From contig CALVXG010000005.1 in the NCBI GenBank assembly GCA_944368925.1, positions 124,001 to 188,000 on the forward strand: 64,000 nucleotides of DNA, in the 5' to 3' direction. The notes under the pieces were generated by a model. The model did no database searches, had not been told where the DNA came from, and was given only the letters and a program-made list of their open reading frames with translations. Both the position numbers and the translations under genes were made by a program. The DNA comes from an uncultured Clostridia bacterium. GTDB taxonomy: Bacteria > Bacillota > Clostridia > Christensenellales > Borkfalkiaceae. Position 1 is the first letter of the stretch; the number at the start of each line of letters is the position of its first letter. Shown here piece by piece: positions 41,413 through 49,671 of the stretch.

Positions 41413-42831
41413 TTATACGGGATAGACTTTGTTGGCATTGTCCGCCAGGTTTTTGTCCACGCCCTCTTTTGCCGCTTTGCGCCACTTGAAAAAGTTGAGT
41501 GCGACCTGTCCGAATACCGCGTAGGAAAGCACGTCTTCTTCCTGCTCCATGTACTCCGCGATCTCCGATTTGAACTGCTCGTATTCCGGTTTCAGATCGT
41601 CCGCGGGACGGTACGTGATACGCTTTTCGTCGCCGATGCACTTTTTCACCACTTCCGCGTTCGGCTCTGCGGGAAGTTTACCGTATTCGCCGCGCAACAG
41701 GCCCTTGAATTCCTTCGTGACCATCTTGTAACGCTCGCCCGCGAGCACGTTCAGAACGGCCTGTGTGCCGACGATCTGCGACGAAGGCGTAACCAGCGGA
41801 GGATATCCGCAATCTTTGCGGACGTTCGGCACTTCTGCCAGCACTTCGCCGAGTTTATCCGACTTGTTCTGCTGTTTGAGCTGCGAAATGAGGTTGGAAA
41901 GCATGCCGCCCGGTACCTGGTAGATCAGCGCGTTGATATCGATCGAAAGCACCTTCGGCGAGAGGAATCCGTCCTTTTTCAGACGCTCCGCCACGCCCTT
42001 AAAATGCTCGACGATCGGAAGAAGTTTCTGAATGTCGATGCCCGTGTCGTAAGGCGTGCCCGCAAGCGTCGCCACCAACGGCTCGGTCGCAGGCTGGCTC
42101 GTTCCGTTCCCGAGCGGAGACAATGCCGTATCGACAATGTCTACCCCCGCTTCGATCGCTTTCAGGTTCACCATATCGCCCGTGCCCGCCGTATTGTGCG
42201 TATGCAGATGCACTTTCGTTTCCGGCTTCAATTCTTTTTTCAGCTGCGATACGAGATCGTATGCCGTGTACGGCAGCAACAGGTTCGCCATATCCTTGAT
42301 GCAGATATTGTCGGCGCCCATGCTCTCCAGCTGCTTTGCAAGTTTTACGAAATACGCCGTCGTATGCACGGGGCTCGTCGTATAGCTGATCGCCGCTTCG
42401 CAAATCCCGCCGTATTTCTTGATCGCCTTCATCGACGTTTCCAGATTGCGGGGATCGTTCAGCGCATCGAACACGCGCACGACCTTTACGCCGTTTTCGA
42501 TCGATTTCGCTACAAACTTCTCTACAACGTCATCCGAATAATGACGGTACCCCAACAGGTTCTGCCCGCGCAGAAGCATCTGGATCGGCGTCTTTTTCAA
42601 GTGCTTGCGCAGAGTGCGCAGTCTCTCCCACGGATCTTCGTTCAGAAAACGCAGGCACGTATCGAACGTCGCTCCGCCCCACGCTTCCAACGAATAATAC
42701 CCGATTTCGTCCAACTGCTCCAATACGGGGAGCATCTCGTCCAAACGCATACGCGTCGCCGCCTGCGATTGGTGCGCATCACGCAATATCGTATCGGTAA
42801 TCAATACCTTTTTGTTCGCTTTATTTGCCAT
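41413..42831 (-). CDS. oadA: Oxaloacetate decarboxylase alpha / pyruvate carboxylase subunit B (5S-type carboxyltransferase)
   Basis: 472 residues, the carboxyltransferase with a DRE-TIM barrel. It shows DTILRDAHQSQAATR, EAWGGATFD, MLLRGQN, the metal-binding HLHTHNTAGTGD, and GTSQPATE. This is the module that moves CO2 between oxaloacetate and biotin. No C-terminal biotinyl domain is attached; the biotin carrier is the separate gene at 44093. It is the last of five genes: carboxyltransferase (12S-like), gamma, biotin carrier, beta, and this one. Confidence 0.94.
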   Translation of the reverse strand: MANKANKKVLITDTILRDAHQSQAATRMRLDEMLPVLEQLDEIGYYSLEAWGGATFDTCLRFLNEDPWERLRTLRKHLKKTPIQMLLRGQNLLGYRHYSDDVVEKFVAKSIENGVKVVRVFDALNDPRNLETSMKAIKKYGGICEAAISYTTSPVHTTAYFVKLAKQLESMGADNICIKDMANLLLPYTAYDLVSQLKKELKPETKVHLHTHNTAGTGDMVNLKAIEAGVDIVDTALSPLGNGTSQPATEPLVATLAGTPYDTGIDIQKLLPIVEHFKGVAERLKKDGFLSPKVLSIDINALIYQVPGGMLSNLISQLKQQNKSDKLGEVLAEVPNVRKDCGYPPLVTPSSQIVGTQAVLNVLAGERYKMVTKEFKGLLRGEYGKLPAEPNAEVVKKCIGDEKRITYRPADDLKPEYEQFKSEIAEYMEQEEDVLSYAVFGQVALNFFKWRKAAKEGVDKNLADNANKVYPV

Positions 42832-42894
42832 CGCTTTTCTCCAATTTTAAATCGTTCACCGCGAACCCCTCAAGGGCCCGCCCCTTACGGCTTA

Positions 42895-44079
42895 TCAGCC
42901 GCCGAAGCAAGCAAGCAAGAACCCTGCCGCCACGGCCGACCCGATCACGCCCGCTACGTTCGGCCCCATCGCATGCATCAGCAGATGGTTGCTCGGATCG
43001 CTTTCACGCCCCACATCTTCCGATATGCGCGCCGCCATCGGCACCGCCGACACGCCCGCCGACCCGATCAGTGGATTGATCTTGCCGCCGCTCAGCTTGT
43101 TCATCAGCTTCGCCATCAGCAAGCCGCCGACCGTTCCGAAACAGAACGCTGCCAGACCCAACAGAATAATGTACAATGTCTGCAACTGCAGGAACGTTGT
43201 TCCCAATGCCTTGCACCCGACCGATATTCCGAGGAAGATCGTGATCGTGTTCATCAACCCGTTCTGCGCCTGCGAGGACAGTCTGTCTACCACGCCGCTC
43301 TCTTTCATCAGGTTCCCGAGCATCAGCATGCCCAACAAAGGAATCGCGTCCGGCAGCAGCAAGCCCACTACCAGCGTCACAAGGATCGGGAATATGATCT
43401 TTTCGATCTTCGTCACTTCACGAAGCTGCTTCATCTTGATCGCACGCTCTTTCTTCGTCGTGCACAGCTTCATGATCGGCTTCTGTATGATCGGGATCAG
43501 CGCCATATACGAGTACGCCGCAATCGCGATCGTCGACAGAAGATCTTCGTTCGTAAACTTCGAAAGCGCCTGCGTCAGATAAATCGCCGTCGGGCCGTCC
43601 GCCCCGCCGATAATACCGATCGACGCCGCCGCCGCTGCATCAAATCCCAAAAGCACCGCACCGATAAACGTCAGAAATACGCCCAGCTGCGCCGCCGCTC
43701 CGATCAGCATGCTCTTCGGGTTCGCAATCAGCGGCCCGAAATCCGTCATCGCCCCGATCCCCAAAAAGATCAGAGGAGGATAAATTACTTTATCCACACC
43801 GATGTACAAATACCGCAACAATCCCCAGTTCGCACTGTTGTTCGGATCGTCACCCTTGACCCACAACACTTCCTTTGCCCCGGGTATGTTGATCAGAAAC
43901 ATACCGAATGCAATCGGCAGCAACAGAAGCGGTTCAAACTTCTTCACGATTGCAAGATACATCAGAACAAAGGAAACCGCGATCATCACATAGTTCTGCC
44001 AGTCGCTCTGGAAAAGCCCCGACGATTCCCATAAGTTCTGAAACATCTCGCCGATATTTACTAGTAAATTCGCCTGCAT
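42895..44079 (-). CDS. oadB: Na+-translocating decarboxylase beta subunit
   Basis: 394 residues, very hydrophobic, about nine membrane helices. It contains the family segments [47 protein letters not shown] with the essential Asp-containing GGADGPT, and the C-terminal [18 protein letters not shown]. The subunit decarboxylates carboxybiotin while moving Na+ outward. OadB, GcdB and MmdB cannot be separated by sequence, so the physiological substrate is set by the carboxyltransferase partners. Confidence 0.94.
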   Translation of the reverse strand: MQANLLVNIGEMFQNLWESSGLFQSDWQNYVMIAVSFVLMYLAIVKKFEPLLLLPIAFGMFLINIPGAKEVLWVKGDDPNNSANWGLLRYLYIGVDKVIYPPLIFLGIGAMTDFGPLIANPKSMLIGAAAQLGVFLTFIGAVLLGFDAAAAASIGIIGGADGPTAIYLTQALSKFTNEDLLSTIAIAAYSYMALIPIIQKPIMKLCTTKKERAIKMKQLREVTKIEKIIFPILVTLVVGLLLPDAIPLLGMLMLGNLMKESGVVDRLSSQAQNGLMNTITIFLGISVGCKALGTTFLQLQTLYIILLGLAAFCFGTVGGLLMAKLMNKLSGGKINPLIGSAGVSAVPMAARISEDVGRESDPSNHLLMHAMGPNVAGVIGSAVAAGFLLACFGG

Positions 44080-44092
44080 CGCACCACCTGTA

Positions 44093-44449
44093 TCAGCCGA
44101 TTACGGCAAGCAAAGCGTTCGTCTCAACGTTGTTCCCGACCGCCGTCTTGAAGGATACTTTCCCGTCGCAGGGCGCCGTGATATCGTTGTCCATCTTCAT
44201 CGCTTCCAAAACAAGGATCGCCTGGTCTTTCTTCACCGTGTCTCCCTCTTTCACAAGGAATTTCTTGATAAGACCCGGAAAAGGAGAAAGTACTTTCTCG
44301 CCCGATACCGCCGCGGGCGCTGCCGCAACTTTCGCCGCAGGTGCCGCAGGAGCCGCCGCTACCGTGCTCACTACCGCCTGTTCCGCTCCGACTTCCTCTA
44401 CGCCGACTTCATAACTTTTACCATCAATAGTAACGACAAATTTACGCAT
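44093..44449 (-). CDS. Biotin carboxyl carrier protein
   Basis: 118 residues. A short N-terminal part ([18 protein letters not shown]), an Ala/Pro linker and a biotinyl domain with the biotinylation motif EAMKM at about residues 83-87 (Lys86). The final LLAVIG is typical. It is the mobile arm between the carboxyltransferases and the membrane pump, corresponding to MmdC/GcdC or the 1.3S subunit of transcarboxylase. Spacing of 13 bp from both neighbours. Confidence 0.95.
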   Translation of the reverse strand: MRKFVVTIDGKSYEVGVEEVGAEQAVVSTVAAAPAAPAAKVAAAPAAVSGEKVLSPFPGLIKKFLVKEGDTVKKDQAILVLEAMKMDNDITAPCDGKVSFKTAVGNNVETNALLAVIG

Positions 44450-44462
44450 CTTTCTTTTCTCC

Positions 44463-44843
44463 TTATAATCTCTTGATTCTCTTTACTTTGAATTCACACT
44501 TGCTCTTTTCGCCTTCATAATACGCCGCAATCGCCGCAACGATCGCAACCCGTACTTCCGCAGAAATTTCTCCGTCCGCAGCCGCGACGGTATCCTCGGC
44601 CTTTTCCGCCTCCGCTTTCGCTCCGGCTTTCTTCGCCGCTTCCCGCTGTACCGACTTTATGATCTTGCCGTACACCCAGACAAAAAATATCAGGATCACA
44701 ATCCCCACAAATGTAACCGCAAACCCCAGCAATGCGTACACCAACGCTTCACCGATGTTCAGCCACGTGATCGGAAATCCGTCGTCCGATATCTGCGGGC
44801 GCTCCGCCAATAAATTCATCAATGGCATCAATAACGCTGTCAT
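44463..44843 (-). CDS. oadG: Na+-pump gamma subunit (OadG/MmdD family)
   Basis: 126 residues with one membrane helix (around 30-53, LVYALLGFAVTFVGIVILIFFVWVY) and a charged Ala/Glu/Lys linker that leads to EVRVAIVAAIAAYYEG, the conserved C-terminal helix of OadG-like proteins. It organises the carboxyltransferase on the beta subunit. The sequence is low in conservation, but topology, end motif and operon position are clear. Confidence 0.85.
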   Translation of the reverse strand: MTALLMPLMNLLAERPQISDDGFPITWLNIGEALVYALLGFAVTFVGIVILIFFVWVYGKIIKSVQREAAKKAGAKAEAEKAEDTVAAADGEISAEVRVAIVAAIAAYYEGEKSKCEFKVKRIKRL

Positions 44844-44850
44844 AGTCGCC

Positions 44851-46239
44851 TCACTTCAATAGCATCTGCAACGACGCTACCAGATACTGCTTCACATACT
44901 GCGGCTCGATTATGTTGTCCACATACCCGTTCTTCGCAGCATTCACCGGATCCGAATTCTCTTCCGCATACTTTGCCGCAAGTTTTGCCTTGTCCGCTTT
45001 CTTCTCCGCGGCAAATTCGATCTCCGCTCCCTTCTCACTGTCAAACAACGCGATCTTCGCATCCGCAAACGCGTAACTGTAATCAAACCCCGCAGACTTC
45101 GCCGCAAGCAACGTGTACCCCAAGCCGATCGCACTCCCGTATACCACGCTGATCTTCGCATTGTCCAAAAGATCGTACGTCTCGAACAGCTTGAAAATAT
45201 TCTTCATCACAAGACTGTTCTGCGCATCCAGATCCGCACGGATCCCCTGCGCATTCACAAAGCTCACGAACGGAAGACTGTAATACGCCGCAAATTCCGC
45301 AAACGCCGTGATCTTCGCCACGTTGTTCTCGTTCAGGCTCACCGGCTCTTCCCCGTCCGTCACGACCGCCGCAACCGATATGCCGCCCACGCGGCCCAGC
45401 ACACAGCGCACTTCCGGCGAACAGCTCTTCCCGACTTCAATATATGTGTCTTTGTCAAATACCGCCGCGATCAGATCGTCCGCCCCGCACTTTTCGTTCA
45501 ACGCAGGAAACGCCGCGTTCAGATCCGCTCCGTTTTCCACAACCACGGAACTGAAATCCGGAAGGACGTCCATGATCTTCGCAATCGTCCCGCGTACATC
45601 CGCCATGCTCTCCGCTTCAAACGAAACAAGATTCGTCTTGCCGAGCGCTTTCGCTCCGCCGACTGCCTCTTTCGCCAGATTCTTCCCGCTCTTCGCGGAG
45701 ATGACCAAAGGACTGTCCGCCGCAAGCACCCCGTTCTTCATGAAAAACGTGAAATCCGCACACGCCGCCAACAACGCGCTCTGCCCGTATACTTCCCCGT
45801 TGATCACCGCATACTGCGGCACGACGCCGTGCAGCTTCGCCGCCTTGCTCAACAGCTTCGCTATCCCTTCCAATACCGTAACACCTTCGCCGATCTGTAC
45901 GCCCAGACTGTTCAGAATGTATACGACCGGCGTGGAATTCTTCTCCGCAAGGTCAAGACATTTGAGAATCTTTTCACAATTCCGCGCGCTCACGCCGCCC
46001 GACAATACGTCGAAATTCTGCGCCGCTACGTACACGGGATTCCCTTCTACCGTGGCAAAACCCGTCACTACGCCCTCGCCGGCTGCCTCTTCTCCATAAA
46101 AATCATTTTTGGAAAAACTGAAACCTGCAAGTTCAACAAAACTGTCCTCATCGACAAGCTCCGCAATCGCCTTGCGAACTGCTTTCCCCTCGGCAAGCAC
46201 TTCGTTCCGCCTCGATTGGAGCAAATTGATTTTATCCAT
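44851..46239 (-). CDS. Carboxyltransferase, methylmalonyl-CoA decarboxylase alpha / 12S type
   Basis: 462 residues of the crotonase-like carboxyltransferase family (MmdA, GcdA, PccB, 12S transcarboxylase). It contains the paired halves with GFATVEGNPVYVAAQNFDVLSGGVSARNCEKILKCLDLAEK and, in the second half, FVSFVNAQGIRADLDAQNS and SAIGLGYTLLAAKSAG. It is about 50 residues shorter than typical MmdA (~510), mainly at the N-terminus. The acyl-CoA substrate is not readable. First gene of the operon; ATG 46239 behind GGGAGG. Confidence 0.83.
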   Translation of the reverse strand: MDKINLLQSRRNEVLAEGKAVRKAIAELVDEDSFVELAGFSFSKNDFYGEEAAGEGVVTGFATVEGNPVYVAAQNFDVLSGGVSARNCEKILKCLDLAEKNSTPVVYILNSLGVQIGEGVTVLEGIAKLLSKAAKLHGVVPQYAVINGEVYGQSALLAACADFTFFMKNGVLAADSPLVISAKSGKNLAKEAVGGAKALGKTNLVSFEAESMADVRGTIAKIMDVLPDFSSVVVENGADLNAAFPALNEKCGADDLIAAVFDKDTYIEVGKSCSPEVRCVLGRVGGISVAAVVTDGEEPVSLNENNVAKITAFAEFAAYYSLPFVSFVNAQGIRADLDAQNSLVMKNIFKLFETYDLLDNAKISVVYGSAIGLGYTLLAAKSAGFDYSYAFADAKIALFDSEKGAEIEFAAEKKADKAKLAAKYAEENSDPVNAAKNGYVDNIIEPQYVKQYLVASLQMLLK

Positions 46240-46279
46240 AATACCTCCCAGATAAGTATTCCAATTCTAACCATGCAAT

Positions 46280-46308
46280 ATTATAGCGTATTTGCACTGA
46301 AAAAGCAA
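46280..46308 (-). promoter_or_regulatory. Promoter of the decarboxylase operon
   Basis: TTGCTT (plus 46303-46308), 17 bp, TATAAT (46280-46285), 40 bp before the first start codon. Confidence 0.82.
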
Positions 46309-46463
46309 TTTTTTGTTTCAAAGATTTTTCACCTTTCTCTTAATTTTTTATCCTTTCATCTCTTTGCCTTTTGTATACCCCTCTTATCGCGCCTCCGTAC
46401 CATCCGACACCCCAACTTTAATAAAGAAATTTTACCAAATTTTTCGACTTTCCGCGAAAATAT

Positions 46464-46492
46464 TTGCTTTTTCTCCGATTTTATAGTAAACT
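46464..46492 (+). promoter_or_regulatory. tRNA-Arg promoter
   Basis: TTGCTT (46464-46469), 17 bp, TAAACT (46487-46492), 14 bp before the mature tRNA. Confidence 0.75.
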
Positions 46493-46506
46493 ATATCCCG
46501 TAACTT

Positions 46507-46581
46507 ACTTCCGTAGTTAAATGGATATAACAGCCCCCTCCTAAGGGGCCGTTCCGGGTTCGATTCCCAGCGGGAGTACCA
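46507..46581 (+). tRNA. tRNA-Arg (anticodon CCT)
   Basis: 75 nt including an encoded CCA end. Acceptor strand ACTTCCG pairs with CGGGAGT (one G-U). The D stem is GTTA/TAAC. The anticodon stem GCCCC/GGGGC carries loop CTCCTAA with anticodon CCT, reading AGG. The T arm has TTCGATT as its loop and one mismatch in the stem. Confidence 0.95.
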
Positions 46582-46619
46582 AAGTCCCCGTCTGACGAAA
46601 GTCAGACGGGGACTTTTTT
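46582..46619 (+). terminator. Terminator of tRNA-Arg
   Basis: A perfect 15-bp stem with a GAAA tetraloop and a T run, directly after the CCA end. Confidence 0.95.
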
Positions 46620-46677
46620 GTACGCTTTCCGTTTTATCCGTTCTCGTTCATGCTCTGTTTCCGTTTTCGGACATAGA

Positions 46678-46714
46678 AAGCCGCCCCTGCGGGCGTAAGC
46701 TCCGCGGGGGCGGC
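46678..46714 (-). terminator. Terminator of the exporter-mrp operon
   Basis: GCCGCCCC pairs with GGGGCGGC around an internal GCGG stem, followed on the minus strand by TTTCTAT. It lies about 80 bp after the mrp stop. Confidence 0.75.
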
Positions 46715-46793
46715 CGTTGTATTCAATTTGTCCGCCCGCGTCAAAATGCGGCGGGCGCGGGCAATGCTTTCGCATTATCTGCATTCGCAAGGA

Positions 46794-47603
46794 TCATTCG
46801 ATGTTCTTGAAGAGATCGCTCAGATAGTCCCCTTCGAAGAGCTCGATCAAGCCGCTGTCCGCACACTGCGTGAGCGTAGGATCGAACGGAATGCGCGCGA
46901 CGCTCTTTACGCCGTATTCCTTCGCCAGCTCGTCCGCGCGGCTCTGCCCGAAAATTTCGATCTTCTTCCCGCAATCGGGACATTTCACATAGCTCATGTT
47001 CTCCACGATTCCCAAAATCGGAATGTTCATCTTCTGCGCCATGTTCGCCGCTTTCTTTACGATCATCGATACAAGATCCTGCGGCGTCGTCACGAGAATG
47101 ATCCCGTCCAGCGGCACCGACTGGTAAATGCTCAGCGGCACGTCTCCCGTTCCAGGAGGCATGTCCACAAACATATAGTCCACGTCGTTCCAGATCACGT
47201 CCGTCCAGAACTGCAGCACCGTCCCCGCGATCACCGGTCCGCGCCAGATCACAGGATCCGTATCGTCTTCCAGCAATACGTTCATGGACATGACCTCTAT
47301 GCCCGTCTTGCTGATCACGGGGAAAATTCCGATGTCGTTCCCCGTCGCCTTTTCCTTGATCCCGAACATTTTCGGGATCGACGGCCCCGTTATGTCGGCA
47401 TCCATGATCGCCGTCCTGAACCCGTTCCGCTCCGCCGTCACCGCCAAAAGCGAGGTGGTCAGCGATTTTCCTACGCCGCCCTTTCCGCTTACGACCCCGA
47501 TCACCTTTTTGATCTTGCTCAGCTCGTGCGGCGCCTTTTTCATGTCCCGCTCCGCACAATCTTTTCCGCAGCTTCCGCAATCATGCGTACAATTTTCTGC
47601 CAT
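46794..47603 (-). CDS. mrp: Mrp/NBP35-family P-loop ATPase (iron-sulfur carrier)
   Basis: 269 residues. The deviant Walker A GVVSGKGGVGKS (about 37-48) and the family blocks DADITGPSIP, WRGPVIAGTVLQFWTDVIW and DMPPGTGD are all there. An N-terminal cysteine cluster (CTHDCGSCGKDC), as in NBP35, and the central CPDCG pair hold or transfer an Fe-S cluster. Such proteins load [4Fe-4S] clusters onto targets. Last gene after two exporter subunits and a tautomerase, 20 bp after the latter. Confidence 0.95.
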   Translation of the reverse strand: MAENCTHDCGSCGKDCAERDMKKAPHELSKIKKVIGVVSGKGGVGKSLTTSLLAVTAERNGFRTAIMDADITGPSIPKMFGIKEKATGNDIGIFPVISKTGIEVMSMNVLLEDDTDPVIWRGPVIAGTVLQFWTDVIWNDVDYMFVDMPPGTGDVPLSIYQSVPLDGIILVTTPQDLVSMIVKKAANMAQKMNIPILGIVENMSYVKCPDCGKKIEIFGQSRADELAKEYGVKSVARIPFDPTLTQCADSGLIELFEGDYLSDLFKNIE

Positions 47604-47623
47604 ACCTTTCTACCTGCCTCTCT

Positions 47624-47860
47624 TTACAATAAATCCTTCGGATCATATTCCGCTTTTTTATACACTTTGTCCGGTTTGTCCGTGATCTCTTCCTTAAACA
47701 CTCCCTGCCACTCCTGCGCGTCAAAATCTTCGATCGTGCACGTGACATAATGCTCCGAACACCCCAACTCTTTCGTCAGCGTCTTTACGAGCGCCTGCGC
47801 AAGATTTTTCTTCTGCTCTTCCGTCCTGCCTTTCAGCATCTTTACCGATATGTGCGGCAT
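47624..47860 (-). CDS. 4-oxalocrotonate tautomerase-family protein
   Basis: 78 residues. Begins with Met-Pro, so Pro is the N-terminal residue after Met removal, the catalytic base in this superfamily. The MPHISVKMLKGRTEEQKKNLAQAL pattern is typical. The C-terminal part (DAQEWQGVFKEEI) is longer than in 62-residue 4-OT proteins and resembles the PptA-like group. Substrate not known. ATG 47860, 14 bp after the exporter gene. Confidence 0.87.
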   Translation of the reverse strand: MPHISVKMLKGRTEEQKKNLAQALVKTLTKELGCSEHYVTCTIEDFDAQEWQGVFKEEITDKPDKVYKKAEYDPKDLL

Positions 47861-47874
47861 CCTTCCTTTCTCCT

Positions 47875-49668
47875 TTACTGGTTTAAGCTCTTGTATAGAT
47901 TATAATACAAACCGTGCGCTTTTAGCAACTGTTCGTGGCTGCCTTCTTCCGCAATTCCTTTGTTTGCGATAAAAAGTATGCGGTCTGCGTTCCGTATCGT
48001 CGAAAGACGGTGCGCCACAATAAAGGATGTCCTGCCCTTCAAGATGATCTCCAATGCCTGCTGGATCAGCTTTTCCGTGTCGGACGAGATCGAACTCGTC
48101 GCTTCGTCCAAAATCACGACCGACGGATTCTTTACGATGATGCGCGCAAAACTGATCAGCTGCTTTTCGCCCGCCGACAACCCCTCGCCGCGCTCTTGCA
48201 GCATCTCGTTGTACCCGTGCGGCAACCGCTCGATGCACGCGTCCGCAAAGATCGCTTTCGCCGCCGCTATGCACTCTTCGTCCGTCGCGTCCGGCCTGCC
48301 GTAACGTATGTTTTCCAGCACCGTCCCCTTGAAAATAAACGGATCCTGCATCAGAACGCCGACTTTCTCGCGCAACGATTTCAGTCTTATTTTGCGCACG
48401 TCCTCTCCGTCTATGCGTACGCTCCCTTCCTTCACGTCGTAAAACCGCGTCAGAAGATTGATCACCGTCGTCTTGCCCGCTCCCGTGGGCCCCACCAGCG
48501 CGATCCGCTCACCAGGCTTCACGTGCAGATCAAAATGCTCCAATATGTTCACGCCCTCGTCATAGCAGAACGTCACGTCGTCAAAATCGATTTGTCCCCG
48601 CACCTTGTCCAGCTCCACGCTGTCCTCGCTGTCCGCTATGCTCACGGGCGCGTCGATCGTCTCAAAGATGCGCTCCAGATTCGCCGACACCTGCGCAAGA
48701 TTCTGTATGATCGCCGAAAGCTGCGTCAAAGGCGTGGAGAACAATCCCATATAGTTCAGAAACGCCAGCACAACGCCCGTCGTGACGCCCATCACTCCCT
48801 GCTGCATCAGCAAAAACGCCACCGCATACAAAAGCAGCGTACCGAAATTCCAGAATATGCCGACCACGGGCGAGTTCAGTTCGTTGCGCGCGACGATCTG
48901 CTTCCAGGTGTCCGAACAGTCCTTCTGCAAATCATGATAGACCTGCTCGTTGTACGTCGTGCGGTTGTAGTTCTGTATGATCTTCTCCCCCATGATCGAT
49001 TCCAGTATGAACGCCGTACGGTTGGAATCTTTGGCACGGTTGCGGCGGAACAGCTTGCGGATCGTCCTGCGGATCAGAAAAACTCCCAACGTAAGAGGCA
49101 CGATCGCCGCATAGATCACGAGGGTCAGAATCGGGCTCAGCACTAACATGAACACCGTCACCACCACGATCTTCACAACGTTCAGCACAAAGTTCATCAG
49201 ATAGTTCGTGAAAAACTCCGAAAGCTCCGTTATGTAACTCGTCACGCGCACCACGATCTTCCCCGAAGGACGGTTGTCAAAATAATCAAAAGGCAACGTC
49301 TGCAGCTTGTAAAAAATATCCCTGCGTATGTCCGCTATGATCCCGTGACCGACCCTTCCGAGACTCCTTTGCTGAAAAAACGAGATAACGATCTCCGCAA
49401 ATCCGCACAAAATAAAGCCGCCGATCGCAAGAAAAAATTTGCCGTATACCCGATATTCGCTGTACTCGGGGATCACCGTGTCCACAATGTATTTCAAAAG
49501 CAACGGCGTGATCATCGACGATACCACCGACAGAAGCATGATCACCAGCACGAACACGAACAGCTTTTTGTGCGGCAGCGCATACCCCAGCAGGCGCCGC
49601 AGATTCTTGATGTCTATTTTCTCCTCTTCGACCGCTTCGTCCTGAAAATAGGTGTTTCTCTCTGCCAT
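47875..49668 (-). CDS. ABC exporter half-transporter, catalytic partner
   Basis: 597 residues: N-terminal six-helix type IV exporter domain (about 35-320) and NBD with Walker A GPTGAGKTT, signature LSAGEKQ (degenerate but functional type), Walker B VVILDEATSS with intact catalytic Glu, and the H-loop VAHRLSTI. It starts 3 bp after the partner gene, whose NBD lacks the catalytic Glu, so the pair forms a heterodimer with one active site. These are multidrug, lipid or peptide exporters; the substrate cannot be inferred. Confidence 0.93.
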   Translation of the reverse strand: MAERNTYFQDEAVEEEKIDIKNLRRLLGYALPHKKLFVFVLVIMLLSVVSSMITPLLLKYIVDTVIPEYSEYRVYGKFFLAIGGFILCGFAEIVISFFQQRSLGRVGHGIIADIRRDIFYKLQTLPFDYFDNRPSGKIVVRVTSYITELSEFFTNYLMNFVLNVVKIVVVTVFMLVLSPILTLVIYAAIVPLTLGVFLIRRTIRKLFRRNRAKDSNRTAFILESIMGEKIIQNYNRTTYNEQVYHDLQKDCSDTWKQIVARNELNSPVVGIFWNFGTLLLYAVAFLLMQQGVMGVTTGVVLAFLNYMGLFSTPLTQLSAIIQNLAQVSANLERIFETIDAPVSIADSEDSVELDKVRGQIDFDDVTFCYDEGVNILEHFDLHVKPGERIALVGPTGAGKTTVINLLTRFYDVKEGSVRIDGEDVRKIRLKSLREKVGVLMQDPFIFKGTVLENIRYGRPDATDEECIAAAKAIFADACIERLPHGYNEMLQERGEGLSAGEKQLISFARIIVKNPSVVILDEATSSISSDTEKLIQQALEIILKGRTSFIVAHRLSTIRNADRILFIANKGIAEEGSHEQLLKAHGLYYNLYKSLNQ

Positions 49669-49671
49669 CGC

